The position numbers and the translations under genes are program-made. Positions 57,742 to 64,000 of a DNA stretch of 64,000 nucleotides are shown here, in pieces. The notes beneath the pieces are model-generated. The model was not told where the DNA came from and ran no database searches. It was given only the letters and a program-made list of their open reading frames with translations. The stretch spans positions 62,001 through 126,000 of the forward strand of contig NZ_JAGQCS010000006.1 in the NCBI RefSeq assembly GCF_024346315.1. Reading direction: 5' to 3'. Source of the stretch: Cyanobium sp. ATX 6F1 (GTDB lineage: Bacteria; Cyanobacteriota; Cyanobacteriia; PCC-6307; Cyanobiaceae). Numbering within the stretch: the stretch's first letter is position 1; every line of letters starts with the position of its first letter.

Positions 57742-58422
57742 ATGGACCCCAGGCTCGACGCAATCTGTTTTGAACCGCCGGATCCGGTGCCGTTTGAGCG
57801 CGCCTGGGCCTGGCAGCAGCAGCTGCAGCAACGGCTGCTGGAGGATCCACAGGCAGCTGAGGCCCTGCTGCTGCTCCAGCACACCCCCTGCTACACCCTG
57901 GGCCGCGGCGCCAGTGAGGCGTTTCTGGGCTTCGATCCGCTCGATCCGCCCCTGCCCCTGCACCGCATCGACCGCGGTGGGGAGGTGACCCACCACCTGC
58001 CGGGCCAGCTGGTGCTCTACCCCGTGCTCGACCTGCGGCGCCATGGCGCCGATCTGCACCTCTACCTGCGTGACCTCGAGGGGCTGGTGATCGAGGTGCT
58101 CTCGGAACTGGGCCTGAAGGGCGAGCGGACCACTGGGCTCACGGGGGTCTGGCTGGAGGGCCGCAAACTGGCGGCGATCGGCGTGGGGGCGAAGCGTTGG
58201 ATCAGCCAGCACGGCCTGGCCCTGAACGTGGACTGTGGCTTGGAAGGCTTCGAGCGGATCGCGCCCTGCGGCCTCACCGATCGGCCCGTGGGGCGCCTGA
58301 GCGATTGGCGGCCAGGGCTGACGGTGGCCGCGCTGCAGCCGCTGGTGAAGGCGGCGGCGGCCCGGCGCTTTCGCCTGAGCTTGCGCCCACCATCCGCCAC
58401 CGAACTCCTGGAGGGGTTGTAA
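57742..58422 (+). CDS. lipB: Octanoyl-ACP:protein N-octanoyltransferase
   Basis: The product attaches octanoate to lipoyl domains, notably the pyruvate dehydrogenase E2. The protein has [60 protein letters not shown] with the catalytic Lys, and [20 protein letters not shown] followed by the Cys in [15 protein letters not shown]. The 226 residues are normal. Its position a few genes before the start of the disrupted E2 gene is suggestive because E2 is its substrate. Confidence 0.94.
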   Translation: MDPRLDAICFEPPDPVPFERAWAWQQQLQQRLLEDPQAAEALLLLQHTPCYTLGRGASEAFLGFDPLDPPLPLHRIDRGGEVTHHLPGQLVLYPVLDLRRHGADLHLYLRDLEGLVIEVLSELGLKGERTTGLTGVWLEGRKLAAIGVGAKRWISQHGLALNVDCGLEGFERIAPCGLTDRPVGRLSDWRPGLTVAALQPLVKAAAARRFRLSLRPPSATELLEGL

Positions 58423-58450
58423 AAGGAGGACAACCCTCGCAGGACGGCCG

Positions 58451-60358
58451 GTGAACGCCGAGATCCACTGGCAGGCCGATGCCGCTGACCACCGCGCCCT
58501 CGCCGGCCGCACCGACTGGAGCGGGCTCACGGGAATCGAGCAGCTCTGGGGCGCGCTGGAGCGGCTCTACGGCGATGCCCCCGCCCTTGAGGCCCCCCAT
58601 GGCCGCCATCCCGAGCAGCTCACCTACCGGGAGCTGCACCAGCGGATCGAGCAGACCGCCGCGGCCTTTGCAGGCCTGGGCCTGATGCCGGGAGAGCGGG
58701 TCGCCCTGTTCGCCGAGAACGGCCCCCGTTGGCTGGTGGCGGACCAGGGGCTGATGCGCGCGGGCGCCGCCGATGCCGTGCGCGGCAGCGCTGCACCGAT
58801 CGACGAGCTGCTTTACATCCTCGAGGATTCCGGCTCCGTCGCCCTGGTGGTGGAGTCGGCGGCCCTGCTGGCCAAGCTCGGCCCCGGGCAGCCCGCCCTG
58901 GCCGGCCTGCGCTTCGTGGTGGTGCTGGAGGGGGAGGCCCCGGCGGCCGCCCCCTGGCCCTGCCTGGATTGGGCGGCGCTGCTGGAGCGGGGTGCGGCCG
59001 CCCCGCTGCCGCCGCCGCCACCGGCCGATCCGGAGCGTCTGGCCACGCTGCTCTACACATCGGGCACCACCGGCGCCCCCAAGGGGGTGCCCCTCAGCCA
59101 CGCCAACCTGCTGCACCAGATCCGCACCCTCGGGGTGGCGGTGAACCCCTCGCCGGGGGATCGGGTGGTGAGCGTGCTGCCGATCTGGCACGCCTACGAA
59201 CGCACGGCCGAATACCTGCTGCTGGCCTGCGGCTGCCATCAGACCTACACCACCCTCAAGCAGCTGCGCCCCGACCTGCAGCGGGTGCGCCCCAGCTACC
59301 TGATCAGCGTGCCGAGGCTGTGGGAGGCGCTGCTCTCGGGTTTCGAGGATGCCCTCGCCGCGATGCCCTCCAGTCGCCAGAAGCTGCTCAAGGGGGCCCT
59401 GGCGGTGGGCCGGCTCCATTGCACCGCCCGTCGCCGGGCGCTCGATCTCACCCTCACCCCGGAACCGCCCCTGGCCCGGCTCCAGGGGGCGGCCCTGGCG
59501 CTGCTCACCTGGCCGGTGCAGCGGCTGGCGGCGGCGCTGTTCTGGCCGAAGGTGCGCCAGCAGCTCGCCGGTGGCGCCCTGCGCACCGCCATCAGCGGCG
59601 GCGGTGCCCTGGCCCCCCACGTGGATGGCTTCTTCGAGGTGATCGGGATCGAGTTGCTGGTGGGCTACGGCCTGACCGAAACCAGCCCGGTGCTCACTTG
59701 CCGGCGTCCCTGGGCCAACCGCCGCGGCAGCTCCGGCCGCCCCCTGCCCGGCACCTCCATCCGCATCGTCGATCCGGAGAGCCGTGCGCCCCTGGGCTGG
59801 GGCGAGCGGGGCCTGGTGCTGGCCAGGGGCCCCCAGGTGATGGCCGGTTACTTCCACAAACCCGAGGCCACGGCCGCCGCCATCGACGCCGAGGGCTGGT
59901 TCGACACCGGTGACCTGGGCCTGCTGATTTCCGATGGCTCCCTGGTGCTCACCGGCCGGGCCAAGGACACGATCGTGCTCAGCAGCGGCGAGAACATCGA
60001 ACCCGGCCCCCTGGAGGAGGCCCTGGCCGCCAGTCCCCTGGTGGAGCAGGTGCTGGTGGTGGGCCAGGACGAGCGCCTGCTGGGGGCCCTGGTGGTGCCC
60101 CGCGCCGAACCCCTGAAGGCGTTCCAGGGCCAGCTGGCTGAGGCGTCCGATCAGGCGTTGTTGCGGGCGCTGAAGGGTGAGTTCAACCGGCTGCTGGCGG
60201 CCCGGCCCGGCTCCAGGCCCGATGAGCGCCTCGGCGGTGTGGCCCTGGTGGAGCCCTTCACCCTCGAGAACGGCCTGCTCACCCAGACCCTCAAGCAGCG
60301 CCGTGACCGCATCGGTGTGCGCGACCGGGCCGCGATCGAGGCCCTTTACGGGCGCTGA
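58451..60358 (+). CDS. aas: AMP-forming acyl-ACP/acyl-CoA synthetase
   Basis: The product activates free fatty acids, recycling them from membrane lipids; in cyanobacteria the homologue is acyl-ACP synthetase. The ANL-family motifs are LLYTSGTTGAPKGVPLSHAN (P-loop), VLPIWHAYERTAEYLLLACG, GVGYGLTETSPVLTCRR-type (LVGYGLTETSPVLTCRRPWA), GWFDTGDLGLLISDGSLVLT and GRAKDTIVLSSGENIEPGPL. The 635 residues begin at GTG 58451. It is probably one transcript with lipB. Confidence 0.92.
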   Translation: MNAEIHWQADAADHRALAGRTDWSGLTGIEQLWGALERLYGDAPALEAPHGRHPEQLTYRELHQRIEQTAAAFAGLGLMPGERVALFAENGPRWLVADQGLMRAGAADAVRGSAAPIDELLYILEDSGSVALVVESAALLAKLGPGQPALAGLRFVVVLEGEAPAAAPWPCLDWAALLERGAAAPLPPPPPADPERLATLLYTSGTTGAPKGVPLSHANLLHQIRTLGVAVNPSPGDRVVSVLPIWHAYERTAEYLLLACGCHQTYTTLKQLRPDLQRVRPSYLISVPRLWEALLSGFEDALAAMPSSRQKLLKGALAVGRLHCTARRRALDLTLTPEPPLARLQGAALALLTWPVQRLAAALFWPKVRQQLAGGALRTAISGGGALAPHVDGFFEVIGIELLVGYGLTETSPVLTCRRPWANRRGSSGRPLPGTSIRIVDPESRAPLGWGERGLVLARGPQVMAGYFHKPEATAAAIDAEGWFDTGDLGLLISDGSLVLTGRAKDTIVLSSGENIEPGPLEEALAASPLVEQVLVVGQDERLLGALVVPRAEPLKAFQGQLAEASDQALLRALKGEFNRLLAARPGSRPDERLGGVALVEPFTLENGLLTQTLKQRRDRIGVRDRAAIEALYGR

Positions 60359-60444
60359 GGCCATTGGGCGGTTCACCGCCCCTGGAGGCGATTGACCCCT
60401 GGGCCGGTCGGCTGACAGCCTGTGTGCTTGTTGCTCAGCAACCA

Positions 60445-60891
60445 ATGTCGGACGGCTCATCGCTCACGATCAAGCGCACGGTCACCGTGCGGGCGGTGGT
60501 GACCCCGCGCTGGAAGGAGGATGCCGAGCGCGAACTCAGCGCCGCAGTCGCCAACAGCGATGCCCAGCTCTCCCAGCTGGAGCAGGAGGGTCAGCAGCTG
60601 ATCGAGGAGATCCGTCGCCAGAGCGCCAACCCCCTCGACCCCCGGGTGGGCGAGCAGGTCAATTCGGTGCACCAGCAGGTGGCCGCCAAGCGGGCCGAGC
60701 TGGAGGAACAGAAGCGCACGCTGCTGGAGCAGCAGCGTCAGGTGCAGGAGCTGGAGTTCGAGCAGATCGTCGAGCAGGGCCAGCTGGAGAGCAGCACCAA
60801 GGTGAAGGTGGGCGACAACCTGGTGGAGAAGCTGCAGGTGGCGCTGGTGGTGCGCGACGGCATCGTCGAGGCAATCGAAGGTCAGCTCTGA
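60445..60891 (+). CDS. YlqD-family coiled-coil protein
   Basis: The 148-residue protein has a conserved N-terminal strand MSDGSSLTIKRTVTVRAVVT. A long coiled-coil follows (QLSQLEQEGQQLIEEIRRQS, VHQQVAAKRAELEEQKRTLL, EQQRQVQELEFEQIVEQGQL), then the C-terminal small domain VKVGDNLVEKLQVALVVRDG. The function is unknown. In picocyanobacteria this gene usually sits directly before the pyruvate dehydrogenase E2 gene, as I recall. Here an integrated element follows instead. Confidence 0.85.
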   Translation: MSDGSSLTIKRTVTVRAVVTPRWKEDAERELSAAVANSDAQLSQLEQEGQQLIEEIRRQSANPLDPRVGEQVNSVHQQVAAKRAELEEQKRTLLEQQRQVQELEFEQIVEQGQLESSTKVKVGDNLVEKLQVALVVRDGIVEAIEGQL

Positions 60892-60950
60892 GCTGATCGC
60901 GCCAGGGCGCACCCGTAAAATCACGCACACCACCCGTGCGGGATCAAGCG

Positions 60951-60974
60951 TTGGCGACCCACGAAGATGCCTAA
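60951..60974 (+). pseudogene. Apparent first codons of pyruvate dehydrogenase E2 (dihydrolipoamide acetyltransferase), interrupted
   Basis: After a ribosome-binding-site-like GGGA, TTG begins M-A-T-H-E-D-A and meets a stop. Cyanobacterial E2 proteins begin MATHDIFMPALSSTMTEGKI, so the first four residues and an acidic fifth agree. Position is also as expected, 60 bp after ylqD. The rest of the gene is not present at this location. The call is suggestive only because it rests on five residues and recalled synteny. Confidence 0.4.
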
Positions 60975-61001
60975 ATCCTGTCTCCGCAGGGCTCATGCAT
61001 C

Positions 61002-61097
61002 TGGAACAAGGGTTGGAACACAGGCTTAGGTGCGATAAAGTCGGGTTGCCACTAGCCATGGGGGAATGCGGTTGGAACAGAACTTGGACTGTTCCAA
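61002..61097. repeat. Four copies of a TGGAACA motif before the integrase
   Basis: TGGAACA occurs at 61002-61008, TTGGAACA at 61013-61020 and at 61072-61079 (inside the left arm of the inverted repeat), and inverted as TGTTCCAA at 61090-61097. Spaced short repeats near an integrase are typical of arm-type or regulatory sites. Confidence 0.7.
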
Positions 61098-61101
61098 CCG
61101 C
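61068..61101. repeat. Perfect 13-bp inverted repeat with 8-bp spacer: candidate recombinase core site or operator
   Basis: GCGGTTGGAACAG and CTGTTCCAACCGC flank the asymmetric spacer AACTTGGA. The right arm ends 14 bp before the integrase ATG (61116). The 13-8-13 layout equals that of loxP-type tyrosine-recombinase sites. A repressor operator or an RNA hairpin are alternatives. Confidence 0.75.
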
Positions 61102-61115
61102 GTTTGAACTTGCCA

Positions 61116-62471
61116 ATGCCAAAGATTGAAACAAAAGAACCAACCCTTAATGGGCAGGCATATGTAATTAAATATGCCGAGAGAAGCTGTTTTTATTTAC
61201 GGGTTAACAGAGGTAATAAAAGGTATACAAATATTTCTCTGAACACTTCTGATATAAGGCAAGCACATAAGAATGCGCTTTCAGCCTATGTCAAAGTAGA
61301 GAGTGACCCGCCAAAGTCAAAGACCAGAAAGCTAAGCATTGATAAGGTTTGTGAAGAATATCTTAAAGAAAAAGAAAACGATGTTCGCAGGGGTCAATTG
61401 GCTGCTGGCTCACACGATTCATATTCTCAGAGGATATATCAGAGAATCATTCCCTATTGCAGAAGTGTGGGCATAATTTCTATTAGTGATATCTCTAAAA
61501 ATGCATTCGCTGAATATGCAGGGTTCTATTTAGATATCAAGACAAAGGGTAAGTGGAAGTCGGAAACTTCTGGTCTTTCAACAGGCACTATCAACAGCGA
61601 TCTCACGACTCTAAAGGCAATAATAAATTGGATGGTTAAAAAGGAGTTGCTGGACCCGAAGAAAAAGCCAGAAATAGATAAGCTGAAAGATCGCACTAAC
61701 TATAGGGATGAAGCAAACCCTGCCTTTCTCCCAGACGACTGGACAAAGTTTTGCTCCGAGCTATATGGTTTCGAAAAAAATATCAAGGATCAGGAAGTAT
61801 TATGGAAAAGACGATGGTTTATTCATTGGGTTCGCTTCCAGTTCCAGAGTGGCTGTAGACCTCATGAAACCGCACAAATCCTCTGCGGAATCGACGAGAA
61901 ACTTAGGCGCAAAGATCAAAAGCTAACCGGCATCGTGACCGTTAGCAATACATCAAAAACAGGAGGCAGAGAAGTTGTGATGAACTGGCATACTATTCAA
62001 AGTATTAAAAGTCATCTCACTAAAGGCATAAAAATACGCAATGAACAAATTGAAGTATACAATAAAAAGGTCCTTGCAGGAGAAGTTAAGGATAAAAAGG
62101 GCAAAGTGATCTCCGAGACCCTCCCACAAATTCCTCAAAGAGGTAGAGACGACTTATTAATGATGAATCCATTTTTTGAAAATCGGACAACATATCACAT
62201 GGAACATATTAGACAGTGGTTTAATCGAGTTTTGTCTAAGTGTGAATTTGATCGAAGATATACTCTGTATTCGCTCCGTGCTACGCATATATCATTCGCA
62301 CTTTTGGATGGTCAAAGAGTTGACCTCGTAGCGAAGAACTGCGGGACATCAATGACAATGATCCAGAAAACATATGATGGGCTTTCTAGTAGGTTCCACT
62401 TTGAATCTCTTGGGCTTTTTCAGGAATCCGTATCTAGCCCCGCCAAGGCAGGTAAATTATTGCTTGACTAA
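61116..62471 (+). CDS. Tyrosine-type site-specific recombinase (integrase)
   Basis: The protein of about 451 residues integrates or excises the element. The N-terminal part binds arm or core DNA (RKLSIDKVCEEYLKEKENDV). The catalytic domain has Arg248 in FQFQSGCRPHETAQ, Arg388 and His391 in LYSLRATHISFALL, and the nucleophile Tyr420 in MIQKTYDGLSSRF. The usual H-x-L-R-H reads Y-S-L-R-A-T-H and the L-G-H motif reads C-G-T, so it is a divergent cyanobacterial type. ATG 61116 is preferred to TTG 61104. Confidence 0.93.
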   Translation: MPKIETKEPTLNGQAYVIKYAERSCFYLRVNRGNKRYTNISLNTSDIRQAHKNALSAYVKVESDPPKSKTRKLSIDKVCEEYLKEKENDVRRGQLAAGSHDSYSQRIYQRIIPYCRSVGIISISDISKNAFAEYAGFYLDIKTKGKWKSETSGLSTGTINSDLTTLKAIINWMVKKELLDPKKKPEIDKLKDRTNYRDEANPAFLPDDWTKFCSELYGFEKNIKDQEVLWKRRWFIHWVRFQFQSGCRPHETAQILCGIDEKLRRKDQKLTGIVTVSNTSKTGGREVVMNWHTIQSIKSHLTKGIKIRNEQIEVYNKKVLAGEVKDKKGKVISETLPQIPQRGRDDLLMMNPFFENRTTYHMEHIRQWFNRVLSKCEFDRRYTLYSLRATHISFALLDGQRVDLVAKNCGTSMTMIQKTYDGLSSRFHFESLGLFQESVSSPAKAGKLLLD

Positions 62472-62608
62472 TTACTTGCCTAGGACTGCCTGATAGGGCG
62501 TTATACGGTCAGTTGCACTAGTGCCACTTCGCACAAGTATCTCTCCTTGAGATGTCACTGAGACTAATACTTGAGTTGGATTACTGTATCTATTCAGTGC
62601 AATATGTC
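62472..62608. other. Intergenic stretch with palindromes between integrase and small-gene operon
   Basis: The convergent 3' ends are separated by 137 bp. It contains the palindrome GCACTAGTGC at 62515-62524 and a longer hairpin with arms CAAGTAT (62534-62540) and ATACTTG (62567-62573). No reading frame of note is present. Confidence 0.6.
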
Positions 62609-62785
62609 CTAATCAGGTGGATCTTCAAACAGGGTGAAGGCGCTATTTATAACATCATAATCGTCATCATCTAGATCCTCTAGTTCAGCTAGTTCCATTG
62701 CGTCATCGTAAGTTAATGGATAAAACGGATTAGGAGGAGGTCCATCAAGGGAAAACTCTTCATGCTGGAAATTGTGGTTATTCAT
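62609..62785 (-). CDS. 58-residue acidic protein, third gene of a tiny operon
   Basis: The protein is MNNHNFQHEEFSLDGPPPNP, then FYPLTYDDAMELAELEDLDD and an acidic tail ending FTLFEDPPD. It is strongly acidic in the middle (LEDLDDDDYDV). GGGA lies about 4 bases before the ATG. It starts 13 bp after the stop of the 42-residue gene. I recognise no family. Small acidic proteins on mobile elements sometimes act as inhibitors or antitoxins, but nothing here shows that. Confidence 0.55.
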   Translation of the reverse strand: MNNHNFQHEEFSLDGPPPNPFYPLTYDDAMELAELEDLDDDDYDVINSAFTLFEDPPD

Positions 62786-62798
62786 AGTCCCAAAAGAT

Positions 62799-62927
62799 TT
62801 ATTTCTTGAGTTTGTCGTATTGGTCTTTGACGTAATCCTTTATATACTCATCTGGTTTTCTTCTATTCCTTTTTGCAATTTCTTCTAACATCAAGTATTC
62901 AACCTGATTTAATTGTATTGTTTTCAT
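62799..62927 (-). CDS. 42-residue ribbon-helix-helix-like protein
   Basis: MKTIQLNQVEYLMLEEIAKR followed by NRRKPDEYIKDYVKDQYDKL matches the beta-helix-helix pattern of Arc/CopG-like regulators: a short strand K-T-I-Q-L, helix A, a turn at KP, then helix B. A good Shine-Dalgarno AAGGGA precedes the ATG. The start overlaps the stop of the upstream 63-residue gene (ATGA), which supports translation of both. Regulation of the element is inferred. Confidence 0.65.
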   Translation of the reverse strand: MKTIQLNQVEYLMLEEIAKRNRRKPDEYIKDYVKDQYDKLKK

Positions 62928-63115
62928 TGAGTTATCCCTTCAGGCAATGGAACATTGCAAGTATTTAAATGATTACCTTCTTTTCTTATTAGGAACTTAA
63001 TCAGGTCAGATTTATTAAGCCTGTAGTGTGAGCATAGATTGTCCCGTATAGAACGTATGTAGCTCTCGTGTTGCTTATAGGACAACTGTTCCCTAATTGG
63101 TTTTGCTGAATTCAT
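62924..63115 (-). CDS. 63-residue small basic protein, first gene of the tiny operon (possible ribbon-helix-helix)
   Basis: The protein opens MNSAKPIREQLSYKQHESYI and continues RSIRDNLCSHYRLNKSDLIK, FLIRKEGNHLN. The segment from LSYKQHESYI to SDLIKFLIRKE has the strand-helix-turn-helix pattern of CopG-like regulators. Its stop is in an ATGA overlap with the next gene. The call as a DNA-binding protein is inference; its existence as a gene is supported by the coupled overlap. Confidence 0.6.
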   Translation of the reverse strand: MNSAKPIREQLSYKQHESYIRSIRDNLCSHYRLNKSDLIKFLIRKEGNHLNTCNVPLPEGITQ

Positions 63116-63486
63116 ATTGCATTCTTGTGTAGGCTATGACTATTTAGGCTTCATGAAAAGTATAGTATTCATTGCTTAGGCGTCTTAGACCACTAGATCA
63201 CGAGGAACTAAAGAATGCATAAGTATGTTTTAAAGCATATTATAATTATCCCCTACGGGGATGCCTTCGGCAGGTCTATTGTAGCAAGTAATATGTAACT
63301 TAAGGTTGCTTGGAGGAAGAGATCCATCATTGCACTGCGTAGCTATTTAGACATCTGCAATCTTTAAGATAAAGGATGCCTGAACAAGCTGCGTAGTTAT
63401 TATACACACAATGCTTATATCTGTCAACTTGACGGATGATTTGAATGGCATTAGTCTAGATGTGTTGTAATAAATACATATAAAAT
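63116..63486. other. 371-bp AT-rich intergenic region with paired hairpins, direct repeats and an operator-like palindrome
   Basis: No gene is supported. It contains two adjacent small hairpins (ATCCCC-TAC-GGGGAT at 63248-63262 and GCC-TTC-GGC at 63263-63271) and the direct repeat CTGCGTAG(C/T)TATT at 63335-63347 and 63389-63401. The near-palindrome GTCAA-C-TTGAC lies at 63423-63433, overlapping a TTGACG at 63429-63434. Confidence 0.6.
63429..63457 (+). promoter_or_regulatory. Possible promoter for the zinc-ribbon gene
   Basis: TTGACG (63429-63434) and TAGTCT (63452-63457) are 17 bp apart and precede the ATG at 63487. The -35 sequence overlaps the palindrome GTCAA-C-TTGAC, which could be an operator. 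The -10 match is weak. Confidence 0.35.
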
Positions 63487-63906
63487 ATGGAATCTCCTAT
63501 TGATCAAAGATACCGATTACTGCTGTTGTATCATTATCTGGATGATGCTGCAGAAAAGATTGTTAGACATAAGTGGATTTTTAGGTGTCCTCACTGTGCT
63601 CCCATAGCACCTACAGAAGGTAAGAGAACACATCGCAAAGGAGCACTATTTTGGAATTCAGCTAGCAACTCCTGGATCTTCTCCTGTGCGAGGAAGGGCA
63701 GTCCATTCTGTCGGGACAACATGGGCTTTCCTCGTTTTATCAGTTCCTTGAATCGAGACCTTGGAGACGCGTATGTTAGAGAGCGTTGGACTTCACGAAC
63801 TACCGGTAAAGGACATAATTGTCCAAACCCTAAAAGGTATCCCCTAAATAGTAATAGGATACCTGGTTCATCGAATGAAAACAAAGAAGCAAAGGATTAC
63901 CTTTAA
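63487..63906 (+). CDS. Cys4 zinc-ribbon protein (primase-type zinc finger-like; unknown function)
   Basis: The 139-residue protein has four cysteines in the pattern C34-x2-C37 (WIFRCPHCAPIAP) and C67-x7-C75 (WIFSCARKGSPFCRDN), with aromatic strands FW and WIF before them. A conserved-looking helix MGFPRFISSLNRDLGDAYVR follows. The pairs recall zinc ribbons of replication primases, and mobile elements often carry such proteins, but no catalytic domain is visible. The C-terminal 30 residues overlap the next frame by 32 bp. Confidence 0.6.
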   Translation: MESPIDQRYRLLLLYHYLDDAAEKIVRHKWIFRCPHCAPIAPTEGKRTHRKGALFWNSASNSWIFSCARKGSPFCRDNMGFPRFISSLNRDLGDAYVRERWTSRTTGKGHNCPNPKRYPLNSNRIPGSSNENKEAKDYL

Positions 63907-64000
63907 GGATTTCTTGCAGAGAGTAAAATCCTTTATTGATGTTAGCGATAAGCGTCTAGGAGAATCAACCTTCTACATCTTTCGCACAGACACTCATGCT
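63875..64000 (+). CDS. Start of an uncharacterised gene (cut by right edge)
   Basis: An open frame begins at ATG 63875 with MKTKKQRITFKDFLQRVKSF and continues IDVSDKRLGESTFYIFRTDT to the edge, with no stop. It overlaps the 3' end of the zinc-ribbon gene by 32 bp in another frame. The composition is basic at the start. No family can be recognised from 42 residues. Confidence 0.5.
   Translation, partial: MKTKKQRITFKDFLQRVKSFIDVSDKRLGESTFYIFRTDTHA

Larger units (their letters stand above)
60975..64000. mobile_element. Left end of an integrated element (integrase plus small genes; right end outside window)
   Basis: Base composition drops sharply from about 61100 compared with the flanking chromosome, codon use shifts to A/T-ending codons, and no HIP1 palindrome is seen. 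It carries a tyrosine recombinase at the boundary, tiny coupled minus-strand genes, a zinc-ribbon protein and repeats next to the integrase. The exact left boundary is not proved. The right end and any paired attachment repeat lie outside the window. Confidence 0.88.

Noticed and set aside
61020-64000. CRISPR array or cas genes in the accessory region
   Set aside because: No regularly spaced repeats of typical length are present; only short two-copy repeats were found, and no Cas motif.

Overview
The window is a stretch of a GC-rich cyanobacterial chromosome, most like Synechococcus/Cyanobium (alpha-cyanobacterial picoplankton). The evidence is lineage-restricted genes: PsbV, plant-type [2Fe-2S] ferredoxin, the ferredoxin-thioredoxin reductase variable chain, Ycf65/PSRP-3, the PSII S4 protein, NblS, and DUF1818, DUF1825 and DUF2811 proteins. 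The palindrome GCGATCGC (HIP1) also recurs. The species call is inference; the division is secure.

Layout. 1-5400: nadD (cut by the left edge), a DUF697 GTPase, a CNNM/DUF21 membrane protein, pepP, a HAD phosphatase and ycf65. 5750-10040: atpD-atpC on the minus strand, then groES-groEL behind a CIRCE operator. 10100-18900: msrB, secG, gpmI, pyrR, ftrV, an Hsp70-like protein, rpoZ and several small cyanobacterial proteins. 18840-31100: murD, tRNA-Val(GAC), the S4 protein, serA-prmA, petF, psbV, rnz, a SpoIID protein, nagB, and truB-yebC. 31100-45400: a queuosine-precursor transporter and methyltransferase, rpmA-rplU, nblS-purD, purC, then the envelope cluster bamA-lpxC-fabZ-lpxA-lpxB followed by an exported msrA. 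45480-60900: pepA, a GIY-YIG protein, an HhH protein, a degenerate LuxR-type regulator, tyrS, a damaged pyrF, a glycosyltransferase, an MFS permease, recO, deoC, hpf/lrtA, lipB, aas and ylqD.

From about 60975 to the right edge the DNA changes abruptly to AT-rich sequence with a tyrosine recombinase, very small genes and no HIP1 sites. This is the left end of an integrated element whose right end is outside the window. It begins just after what looks like the first codons of the pyruvate dehydrogenase E2 gene. Directly before the integrase is a perfect 13-bp inverted repeat with an 8-bp asymmetric spacer, the geometry of a tyrosine-recombinase core site. The element also carries a minus-strand operon of three tiny genes, two of them ribbon-helix-helix-like, and a Cys4 zinc-ribbon protein.

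The most notable observations are: (1) pyrF (OMP decarboxylase) carries both an apparent in-frame deletion of about 30 codons and a frameshift; (2) kaiABC, expected between rplU and nblS in marine relatives, is absent from that junction; (3) the integrated element and its recombination-site-like repeats at the start of the E2 gene. Each rests partly on remembered family or synteny knowledge, and each can be tested by alignment.
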